Part shown: piece after piece, positions 1 through 5,996 of the stretch
How positions within the stretch are numbered: position 1 is the stretch's first letter
Layout: each line of letters starts with the position of its first letter
Assembly: GCA_902826505.1 (NCBI GenBank)
Contig: CADEFG010000102.1
Coordinates: forward strand, 1-10,923
Direction: 5' to 3'
From: an uncultured Acidobacteriota bacterium
GTDB taxonomy: Bacteria; Acidobacteriota; Blastocatellia; Pyrinomonadales; Pyrinomonadaceae
DNA: 10,923 bases
Made by a program: the position numbers and the translations under genes
Notes under the pieces: generated by a model
Databases searched by the model: none
What the model was told of the DNA's origin: nothing
What the model saw: the letters and a program-made list of their open reading frames with translations, nothing else

Positions 1-925
1 CCGACAAATCTCGCTGCAAGATCATTTTCGCCGCGCCCGCCGCTTCCAAAGCTTCGGCGTTTTTGCGCTGATGATCGTCAGCCGCAGTCGGCAAAGGAAC
101 CATGATCGCCGCTTTGCCCGCCGCCGAAAGTTCGGCGCAAGTCGTTGCCCCGGCGCGGCAGATCACGAGATCGGCTTTCGCAAATTCGTCAACCATATTC
201 GAGATATACGGTCTGACATCGGCGTTCGTAAACGCCGAGCGCGAATACGTTTCCTTCAGCTTTTCAAAATCAAATTCGCCCGTCTGATGCGTGATCTGCA
301 ATTTATCCGGCGGCAAAAATTCGAGCGCCTCGCCCATCGCATTATTGATCGCCCGCGCGCCTTGCGAACCGCCGAAGATCAGCAGATTGACCTTTTCGCC
401 GCGCTCCTTCGGCAAAATGTCAAAAAACTCCTGGCGCACCGGATTGCCCGTGACAATTCCCTTTTTGCCGAAAAACGGCAGCGCTTCGTCAAACGTCAAC
501 GCGGCTTTCGTGACAAACGGCGCGAGCCGCCGGTTCGTAAACCCGGGCAGCGCGTTTGAATCCATCACCAAAGTCGGCACGCGCATCAAACTCGCCATCA
601 AAAGCACCGGACCCGAAACATAGCCGCCCGCGCCGACGACCACAGCGGGCTTAAAATCTTTGATCAGCCGCCGCGCTTCGAGAAAACTTTTCGGCAGGAT
701 AAGCAAACCTTTGAGTTTGCCAACAAATCCGACATTTTTCAAACCCGCGCTTTTGATCAATGAAAGCTGAAAGCCGTTGTCGGGAACAATTTTCGTTTCA
801 AGCCCGCGTGCCGTCCCGACGAATAAAACTTCCGACTTTTCATCGCGCCGCATAATTTCTTTGGCGACGGCGATTCCCGGATAAATATGTCCGCCCGTTC
901 CACCGGCGGCGATCAAAACTTTCAT
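1..925 (-). CDS. murG: MurG, UDP-GlcNAc:lipid I GlcNAc transferase (3' end cut by window)
   Basis: Adds GlcNAc from UDP-GlcNAc to lipid I at the inner face of the cytoplasmic membrane, giving lipid II. Reading the minus strand from the ATG at 925..923 gives 308 codons without a stop, so the last ~50-60 residues of a normal ~360-residue MurG lie outside. Seen: the N-terminal glycine loop GGTGGHIYPG (residues 8-17), GAGGYVSGP (98-106), GNPVR (160-164), GGSQGA (185-190), the C-domain stretch CRAGATTCAE (256-265) and PTAADDHQRKNA (279-290), which match the GT28 donor-site motifs. The start fits the family because the glycine loop begins at residue 8. It follows the ftsW stop by 9 bases; upstream there is only a weak A/G-rich stretch instead of a clear Shine-Dalgarno. 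Odd: the family HEQN motif reads MDSN (121-124), keeping only the Asn. Identification is secure. Confidence 0.96.
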   Translation of the reverse strand, partial: MKVLIAAGGTGGHIYPGIAVAKEIMRRDEKSEVLFVGTARGLETKIVPDNGFQLSLIKSAGLKNVGFVGKLKGLLILPKSFLEARRLIKDFKPAVVVGAGGYVSGPVLLMASLMRVPTLVMDSNALPGFTNRRLAPFVTKAALTFDEALPFFGKKGIVTGNPVRQEFFDILPKERGEKVNLLIFGGSQGARAINNAMGEALEFLPPDKLQITHQTGEFDFEKLKETYSRSAFTNADVRPYISNMVDEFAKADLVICRAGATTCAELSAAGKAAIMVPLPTAADDHQRKNAEALEAAGAAKMILQRDLS

Positions 926-934
926 CTTTTATTT

Positions 935-2134
935 TCAATTCACTGCAAATCTTTTCGACTTCGCTTTCTTCTTCCGGCGCACAAAATTATTTGTTTCGAG
1001 GGTCGCATCCTTTGATACAAACCCCGCGTACTGCGAAATATTCAGCAAAATCCCGACCGCGAAAAGCGTGATCACGATGCTTGAGCCGCCGTAGGAAATA
1101 AACGGCAGCGGAATTCCCTTCGCGGGCAGAATCGAGATCACGACCGAAATATTAAAAAGCGCCTGAACGATCAAACCCGTGATCAGTCCGATGCCCAAAA
1201 GCATTCCGAAACGATCGGGCGCAAGCAGCGCGGCACGCGTTCCGCGCCATAATAAAAGACCGAAGGCGATGACGACCGCGAGCGTTCCGAATAAACCGAG
1301 TTCTTCGCCGACGACCGCGAAAATGAAATCCGAATACGGATACGGCAAATAGAAAAGTTTCTGTTGACCTTTCGCAAAACCTTCGCCCAACACGCCGCCC
1401 GAACCGATCGCGTAGAGCGATTGGCAAACCTGATAGCCCGCGCCCGCCGCGTTTTCCTGCGCACACGGATCAAAAAACGCGACCAACCGCGCGACGCGCC
1501 ACGGCGCGAAAATAAGTGCGCCGATTCCGCCGACGAGCATCACCGCGCCGACCGCCGCGAGATGCAGCAATTTAGCGCCCGCCGCAAAATAGACGCTGAC
1601 GAAGATCGCGCAAAGCACGATCGTCGTGCCGAGATCGGGTTCGAGAACGATCAGACCGCCCAGAAAAGCCAAAACCGCGAGACACGGCAAAACCGTTTCC
1701 CGAAGTTCGCCGACCGCATTTTCCTTGATCGTCAAAAACCACGCAAGAAATATCGGCAGCGCGATCTTGGCGATTTCCGAAGGCTGAAAGGAAAAGCCCG
1801 GAAAACGAATCCAGCGCCGCGCGCCGTTGATCGCCGGAAAACCGTAAACCGCGATCAAAAGAACTGCCGTGACGGCTAAAATTCCGAGCACGACGTATTT
1901 GTTCCGGTAAATTTTGTAATCGACCTTGCTCGCCGCATACATCACGATCAATCCGAAAAGCGTAAAACCGAACTGTTTGAAGAAATACTGAAACTGCGTC
2001 GCGCCGTCCGGATTATTGGCGGTTTCCTTGAGCGAGATCATCGCCGACGCGGAATACACCATGACCGCGCCAAACAGCGCGAGGCTCGCGGCAATCGCGA
2101 ATAAAAACCAATCCATGCGTAACTTTTTCGCCAT
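935..2134 (-). CDS. ftsW: FtsW, septal peptidoglycan glycosyltransferase (SEDS family)
   Basis: Polymerises lipid II into glycan strands at the septum, working with FtsI in the inner membrane. The 399-residue product is a normal length and has about ten hydrophobic segments. SEDS motifs seen: GARRWI (104-109), FQPSE (116-120), EPDLGT (165-170), SDFIFAVVGEELG (268-280), whose Asp269 corresponds to the essential Asp297 of E. coli FtsW, and ILPAKGIPLPFISYGGSS (335-352). The C-terminus is basic and predicted cytoplasmic. FtsW is preferred over RodA because of its position between murD and murG and the LPFISYGGSS ending. The large periplasmic loop holds two cysteines, C224 and C237. The ATG at 2134 lies 38 bases after the broken S23 gene, and a heptad-repeat arm ends 8 bases upstream, so its initiation region borders the repeat; no strong Shine-Dalgarno is visible. 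Confidence 0.96.
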   Translation of the reverse strand: MAKKLRMDWFLFAIAASLALFGAVMVYSASAMISLKETANNPDGATQFQYFFKQFGFTLFGLIVMYAASKVDYKIYRNKYVVLGILAVTAVLLIAVYGFPAINGARRWIRFPGFSFQPSEIAKIALPIFLAWFLTIKENAVGELRETVLPCLAVLAFLGGLIVLEPDLGTTIVLCAIFVSVYFAAGAKLLHLAAVGAVMLVGGIGALIFAPWRVARLVAFFDPCAQENAAGAGYQVCQSLYAIGSGGVLGEGFAKGQQKLFYLPYPYSDFIFAVVGEELGLFGTLAVVIAFGLLLWRGTRAALLAPDRFGMLLGIGLITGLIVQALFNISVVISILPAKGIPLPFISYGGSSIVITLFAVGILLNISQYAGFVSKDATLETNNFVRRKKKAKSKRFAVN

Positions 2135-2142
2135 TCTTTATC

Positions 2143-2174
2143 AGTCCAAAGTCTATAGTCCGGAGTCCCAAGTC
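2143..2174. repeat. Heptad-repeat arm, downstream side of the S23 unit
   Basis: On the plus strand this 32-bp stretch reads as four heptads of the form AGTCYNN followed by a final AGTC. It is the inverted partner of the arm at 2579-2610: 25 of 32 bases agree when one is reverse-complemented (counted by hand). On the coding strand it begins inside the stop codon of the broken S23 gene and ends 8 bases before the ftsW ATG. Confidence 0.85.
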
Positions 2175-2563
2175 ATTTAAATTTACTTCCGCGCATTTCT
2201 GACCGTTGAAGATATTTCATCAAGCCCCCAATTATTCGCCCTGTTTCCTCCAAATCATCGGTAATTTCTTTAAATTGCGCTTCATCAACATATTTTTGAT
2301 CTAGGGCAACATAAAGTTGTGCATAAACTTCCGCACAAGATGTTTTTTGCAATCGAAAGAAATTGCAAAAATTCTTTATCTCAGTTTCTTTCAAATCCTT
2401 CAGCAATATTCGAGAGAATCGAGATCGAAGCGCGGTGAATCTGATTACAAAGCGCAAAATCACGACTGAATTTATCCTGCTTTGAAATATCATAAATCCG
2501 CTTCGTAACTTTTCGTGCCATTTTCCAAGCCTCTAAATCTTGGAATTTTTCAATCTTTGCCAT
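2173..2563 (-). pseudogene. Broken four-helix-bundle protein (S23 / 23S rRNA intervening-sequence protein family)
   Basis: The family consists of small four-helix bundles, related to the Avd accessory protein of diversity-generating retroelements; the cellular role of most members is unknown. From the ATG at 2563 the first 60 residues are typical: KFQDLEAWKMA near the N-terminus and ILSNIAEGFERN at 49-60. An in-frame TGA at 2383..2381 then falls where relatives usually have a small residue such as Gly. Reading on gives DKEFLQFLSIAK, again matching the family. A run of six A on the coding strand (2343-2348) then shifts the frame; the family sequence TSCAEVYAQLYVALDQKY continues in another frame to the TGA at 2175..2173. 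Removing one A and reading through the TGA restores about 129 residues, a normal length. Two independent lesions make this a decayed gene. The start has a good AAGGAG at 8 bases and lies 3 bases after the murD stop. Confidence 0.88.
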
Positions 2564-2566
2564 GAT

Positions 2567-3946
2567 CTAAACTCCTTTGACTTTGGACTTTAGACTATGG
2601 ACTCCGGACTTAAATACCGTTCCCCGCTCTTCAAACGAGCGAAACATATCAAAGCTTGCGCACGCCGGCGCGAGCAAAACCGAATCATTTTTTTCCGCCG
2701 CTTCAAAACTTTTTTGGACGGCATCCGCCATCGAACCGGCGCGGATGATTTCGGCGTGATTTTTTAACTGCGATTCGATGTTGGCGGCGTCTTCGCCGAT
2801 CAATACGAGTTTTCGCACCGTTTTTTCGATCAGCGGAACGAGCGGCGCGTAGGGCGCGTTTTTACCGCGCCCGCCCAAAATCAGAACCGTTTTTCCCGCT
2901 TCTTCGCTCAAGGCTTCGAGCGCTTTTAAGGTCGCGTCAACGCTCGTCGCTTTCGAGTCGTTGTAAAACTTGATGCCTTCGATCTCGGCGACAAACTCGA
3001 TGCGGTGTTCGACGCCTTTAAAGTTTGCAACGGTTTCGCGCATCGAATCGGGCGCCGCGCCGCACGCTAAACCTGCCGCAAAAGCGGCGAGCACGTTTTC
3101 GACGTTATGCAGCCCGCGCACAAAGATCTCGTCGCGCGTCGTCAAAATCTTTTCCTTTCCGCCGCTTCGCGAAATCAGATCGCGCCCGCGCAGAAACAAA
3201 CCTTCGTCGAGTTCTTTTTTGACGCTGAAAAGCGAAACATGCGCTTTCAAACCGTTTGCCCAGCTCGCCGTCGTTTCATCGTCGGCGTTAAGAATCGCGA
3301 CATCTTCCGCCGTCTGATTCATAAACAGGCGATGTTTCGCGGCGGCGTAATCCGAGAAAAGATCGTAGCGGTCCATATGATTCGGCGTGACGTTGGTCGC
3401 GACCGCGACGTTCGGGCGAAAATCTTTGATCGTTTCAAGCTGAAAACTCGAAAGCTCGACGACCGTCCAGCCGTTTTCGGTCGAAGTTTCGGTCAAATCC
3501 AGCAGCGGCGTCCCGATATTTCCGCCAACCTGCGTTTCGATTCCCGAATTTCGCAAAAGCTCGCCGATCAAGGTCGTCGTCGTCGTCTTGCCGTTCGAGC
3601 CGGTAATGCCGACAATTCCGCCTTTCAAAAATCTGTAAGCCAGTTCGACCTCGCCGATCACCTCGCCGTCTTTGCGGTCAACATAGCGCGCCGGAATCGT
3701 ATTTGTCGGCACGCCCGGACTGATCACGACGAGATCGATCTGATCAAGCAGCCACGACGGAATTTGCGCGTCGATCAAACCGACATTGAACTTTTCCTTG
3801 AGCGATTTCGCTTCGTCCGACCAGTTTTCAAGCGGCTTTTTGTCGTACAACGCGACCGTGCCGCCGCGTTCGGCGATAAATCTCGCCGAAGCAATGCCGG
3901 ATTTCCCCGCGCCGAGAACTAAAGTTTTACGATTTTCTAAAATCAT
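2567..3946 (-). CDS. murD: MurD, UDP-MurNAc-L-alanine:D-glutamate ligase
   Basis: Cytoplasmic ATP-dependent ligase that adds D-Glu to UDP-MurNAc-L-Ala. The product has 459 residues, normal for MurD. Seen in order: Rossmann-like GAGKSG (12-17), ISPGVP (75-80), P-loop GSNGKTTTT (116-124), GGNIGTP (141-147), ELSSFQLE (164-171), NVTPNHMDRY (185-194), GVEHRIE (311-317), NDSKATSVDAT (329-339) and LLAPACASFDMF (424-435). I place the start at the ATG at 3946..3944; a TTG directly before it (3949) would add one residue. It follows the lipoprotein stop by 9 bases, without a recognisable Shine-Dalgarno. Odd: after FEERGTVFK (438-446) the usual short hydrophobic end is replaced by SGVHSLKSKVKGV, encoded by the heptad arm, with a TAG stop 3 bases before the S23 start. 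The catalytic motifs are complete, so the enzyme is probably active. Confidence 0.96.
   Translation of the reverse strand: MILENRKTLVLGAGKSGIASARFIAERGGTVALYDKKPLENWSDEAKSLKEKFNVGLIDAQIPSWLLDQIDLVVISPGVPTNTIPARYVDRKDGEVIGEVELAYRFLKGGIVGITGSNGKTTTTTLIGELLRNSGIETQVGGNIGTPLLDLTETSTENGWTVVELSSFQLETIKDFRPNVAVATNVTPNHMDRYDLFSDYAAAKHRLFMNQTAEDVAILNADDETTASWANGLKAHVSLFSVKKELDEGLFLRGRDLISRSGGKEKILTTRDEIFVRGLHNVENVLAAFAAGLACGAAPDSMRETVANFKGVEHRIEFVAEIEGIKFYNDSKATSVDATLKALEALSEEAGKTVLILGGRGKNAPYAPLVPLIEKTVRKLVLIGEDAANIESQLKNHAEIIRAGSMADAVQKSFEAAEKNDSVLLAPACASFDMFRSFEERGTVFKSGVHSLKSKVKGV
2572..2577 (-). promoter_or_regulatory. Shine-Dalgarno of the broken S23 gene
   Basis: AAGGAG on the minus strand, 8 bases before the ATG at 2563. 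It lies inside the last codons of murD, right after the upstream heptad arm. It is the clearest ribosome-binding site in the left half of the window, which suggests the S23 gene came with its own initiation signal. Confidence 0.75.
2579..2610. repeat. Heptad-repeat arm, upstream side of the S23 unit, within the end of murD
   Basis: On the minus strand this 32-bp stretch is four AGTCYNN heptads plus AGTC, the inverted match of the arm at 2143-2174. It is translated as part of murD: the final MurD residues (about 447-459, SGVHSLKSKVKGV) come from the arm and the few bases after it. The seven-base period shifts the codon phase in each unit, and the frame used avoids a stop inside the arm. Confidence 0.85.
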
Positions 3947-3955
3947 CAAAAATTT

Positions 3956-4384
3956 CTAACCGTATGAATACTCGATCCGGACACAGCCTTCGCGCGTCTG
4001 CGGATTGTAAAAAAGATTAAACTTTTCAAAAGCCTGTCCGTTTTTCAAATCTAACTTTTCTGCTTTTCCGAAAACTTCGACATTTGTGTTATCCCGGGAA
4101 AGCGAAGTTTTTTTGCATTCATCAATCTTTCCTTCCGCGCTGATTGAACTTTTCTTCAAATTTAAACGCTCGATCAAGACCGAGACATTTTCACGTTCGG
4201 CGGAAAAAACGCACGCGCCGCTTCGCTCCCTCAAATTCGATTGGCAATCCAGTTCGCCGACCGAAATCTTATGTTTTTCAAACAGATCGCTGATATTATT
4301 TTTCAATGCCCGTGTTTCAAAAACTTCGCAAGAAGCGATAAAAACCACGACCGAAACCAACAAACATTCCAACTTGATTTTCAT
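3956..4384 (-). CDS. Small lipoprotein of unknown function between mraY and murD
   Basis: I do not recognise the family. The 142-residue product begins with a short basic N-terminus, a hydrophobic stretch (about 8-18) and the lipobox I-A-S-C with Cys19, typical of signal peptidase II processing, so it is predicted to be a membrane-anchored periplasmic lipoprotein. The mature part has four more cysteines (47, 58, 90, 134), enough for two disulfides, and is otherwise charged and soluble, with alternating hydrophobic patches (about 66-85 and 100-126) that could be beta strands. The DC-x10-C spacing at 46-58 loosely recalls small lipoproteins such as DUF4333, too weakly to assign. It lies 7 bases after the mraY stop and 9 before murD, so it is probably co-transcribed. 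No good Shine-Dalgarno is visible. Base composition looks AT-richer than in its neighbours, hinting at a later arrival. It is not a standard dcw gene. Confidence 0.8.
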   Translation of the reverse strand: MKIKLECLLVSVVVFIASCEVFETRALKNNISDLFEKHKISVGELDCQSNLRERSGACVFSAERENVSVLIERLNLKKSSISAEGKIDECKKTSLSRDNTNVEVFGKAEKLDLKNGQAFEKFNLFYNPQTREGCVRIEYSYG

Positions 4385-4391
4385 AAAAAGA

Positions 4392-5933
4392 TCATCTAAG
4401 TTTCAGCGTCGAAAGACTCATCAAAGCAAAAAGTATCGCGACGATCACGAACCGAAAAACGATTTTCGGTTCTTTCCAACCGGTCAATTGGAAATGATGA
4501 TGCAGCGGCGCTTGCAAAAAAATACGCTTGCCCTTGCCGGCGGTGCGTTTCGTAAACTTGAAATAGCCGACCTGCAGCATCACCGAAGCGGCTTCGATGA
4601 TAAAAATGCCGCCGATAAACGGAAGCAGAAATTCCTGTTTTGTCAGAATCGCGACCGTCCCGAGCGCGCCGCCGATCGCCAGAGAACCGACATCGCCCAT
4701 AAAAACTTCCGCCGGCGGCGCATTATGCCACAAAAAACCGAGACTCGCGCCGACCATCGCGCCGCAAAAAACCGTCAATTCCGCCGCTTCGGGTTTGTGC
4801 GTGATGTCAAGGTAAGACGACCAGCGACCGTCGCTCGCAACATACGTCAATGCGGTCAGCGCCGACATCGAAATAAACGTCACGCTCGTTGCCAAACCGT
4901 CCATTCCGTCGGTCAGATTCACCGCGTTTGACGAACCTAGAAGAACAAAAATGATAAAGAGCAGATACAAAAAAGGTCCGATATAAGTCACCGCAACGGT
5001 CGGATCGGTAAAAGCCGTGTCTTTGAAAAACGGGATCGAGATGTTCCAAAAATAGCCGCCCGCTCTGCCGATCTCTGCCGGATAAACGTCTTCCAGCAAG
5101 CGGCGGTTAAACCTGATCAAACCGTCGCCCTGGAGCGGTCGCTTTTCAATGATCTTTTTCGTTTCATCCGACAGTTTCAGTTTGTCGTCCTCGGGAAAAT
5201 TGGCGGCGTTAAAACGCTGTTCGTCATAAAAATTCGGCTCGTTCAAAACGCGGTTCAAATCCGTCGCGAGCGCTCTCTGCAAAGCCTGCGTCTGCGCCTT
5301 CGAACCGTCGTAACCGGTCAAAAGCTGTCTGGTTTCGGGCGTTAATTGCCCCTGCAAATATTGCGAAACCGAATCTTTCGGCTGGTTAAGTTTAACGGCA
5401 AATTTATTCAAATCCTTAAATTCCGTGCCGCGAAACAGTGAATCGCCGGTCGTGTAAAAAAGACAGCCCCAAACGATCAAAGCAGTGATAAATTGTCCAA
5501 AGAGCTTTTGCCTTTCGGTCAAACCGAGGCTGCGTTTTTTGACGATTTTTATATAATCGTCAAGAAATCCGATGATCCCGAAGGCGGTCGTCGCGACCAG
5601 CGCGAGCCAGAGATACAAACTGTCCAGCCGCGCCCAGAGAATCGTCGAGATAAAAACCGAACCCAGGATCAAAACTCCGCCCATCGTCGGCGTGCCTTTT
5701 TTGGCGTGGTGTTCCGCCGAAAGTTCTTCGCGGATTTCCTGCCCGATATTCAGCTCGCGGAGTTTTTTGATGACCTTGCCGCCAAACAAAAGCGAGATCA
5801 AAAGCGCGGTGATCGTCGCCCAGGTCGTCCGAAACGTAATATATTGAAAGACGTTCAAGCCTTTGTAAAAAATAGACTCGCCCGCCCCGCCGTATTGTTT
5901 GAAAATCAATTGATATAAAAAGTAATAAAGCAT
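4392..5933 (-). CDS. mraY: MraY, phospho-MurNAc-pentapeptide translocase, with a large loop insertion
   Basis: Transfers phospho-MurNAc-pentapeptide from UDP to undecaprenyl phosphate, making lipid I in the inner membrane. Motifs seen: KKGTPTMGG (78-86), GFLDDYIKI with the aspartate pair 125-126 (122-130), NAVNLTDGMDGLA (336-348), FMGDVGSLAIGG (411-422) and APLHHHFQ (475-482). All known catalytic landmarks are present and about ten hydrophobic segments are visible. Odd: at 513 residues it is ~150 longer than E. coli MraY (360). Most of the excess is one hydrophilic, mainly helical stretch, about residues 163-290, between TM4 and the PFFKD motif before TM5; by family topology this loop is periplasmic. 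The start gives MLYYFLYQL, like other MraY N-termini. Upstream is a 63-base gap from murF with degenerate heptads and no strong Shine-Dalgarno. The TGA stop lies 7 bases before the lipoprotein start. Confidence 0.95.
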   Translation of the reverse strand: MLYYFLYQLIFKQYGGAGESIFYKGLNVFQYITFRTTWATITALLISLLFGGKVIKKLRELNIGQEIREELSAEHHAKKGTPTMGGVLILGSVFISTILWARLDSLYLWLALVATTAFGIIGFLDDYIKIVKKRSLGLTERQKLFGQFITALIVWGCLFYTTGDSLFRGTEFKDLNKFAVKLNQPKDSVSQYLQGQLTPETRQLLTGYDGSKAQTQALQRALATDLNRVLNEPNFYDEQRFNAANFPEDDKLKLSDETKKIIEKRPLQGDGLIRFNRRLLEDVYPAEIGRAGGYFWNISIPFFKDTAFTDPTVAVTYIGPFLYLLFIIFVLLGSSNAVNLTDGMDGLATSVTFISMSALTALTYVASDGRWSSYLDITHKPEAAELTVFCGAMVGASLGFLWHNAPPAEVFMGDVGSLAIGGALGTVAILTKQEFLLPFIGGIFIIEAASVMLQVGYFKFTKRTAGKGKRIFLQAPLHHHFQLTGWKEPKIVFRFVIVAILFALMSLSTLKLR

Positions 5934-5937
5934 CTTC

Positions 5938-5969
5938 GGATTATCGGATTTTTAGATTTTGGATTTCGG
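5938..5969. repeat. Degenerate GGATT-type heptads upstream of mraY
   Basis: On the plus strand the units GGATTNN recur four times with 7-8 base spacing (starts near 5938, 5946, 5954 and 5961), then GG. This resembles the (A/G)GACTNN units around the S23 pseudogene with C changed to T. Nearby, 5982-5990 reads TCCAAAGTC, a string also present in both S23 arms. The array ends 4 bases before the mraY start codon on the coding strand. It could be a decayed copy of the same repeat, but AT-rich chance similarity is possible. Confidence 0.45.
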
Positions 5970-5996
5970 TTCGTCCGCCTCTCCAAAGTCTGCCGT

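Larger units (their letters stand above)
2143..2610. mobile_element. Putative inserted unit: inverted heptad arms flanking an S23-family pseudogene
   Basis: A 468-bp stretch between murD and ftsW, bounded by two inverted 32-bp arms and containing only the broken four-helix-bundle gene. Neither arm nor gene belongs to the conserved dcw core, the interior is visibly AT-richer than the flanking genes, and the upstream arm replaces the normal end of the MurD reading frame. These observations are direct; that the unit arrived as one mobile or mobilised piece is inference. No transposase, and no target-site duplication that I could recognise, is present, so it would be non-autonomous, or the arms may have spread separately from the gene. 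Confidence 0.4.

Noticed and set aside
2341..2350. Possible programmed frameshift in the S23 gene: the coding strand has A AAA AAC, a known slippery heptamer form
   Set aside because: That heptamer supports a -1 shift, but the family sequence resumes only after a +1 (or -2) shift, and an in-frame TGA lies 12 codons upstream.
2381..2383. TGA in the S23 gene as recoded Trp or selenocysteine
   Set aside because: TGA is the normal stop of ftsW, mraY and ftsI here, and the family has no Trp or selenocysteine at this site; a nonsense change is simpler.
3107..3922. Long plus-strand open frame (271 codons) opposite murD
   Set aside because: It is antisense to a MurD with complete motifs; its translation is Arg/Phe/Asp-rich with no recognisable domain, as expected from the codon bias of the real gene.
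4086..4931. Plus-strand open frame (281 codons) across the lipoprotein and mraY
   Set aside because: It covers parts of two minus-strand genes, is highly basic without domain features, and is best explained as an antisense shadow.
5934..5996. GATAAT just upstream of mraY as a -10 box
   Set aside because: It has no matching -35 element, lies only a few bases from the start codon, and is part of the AT-rich heptad-like array.
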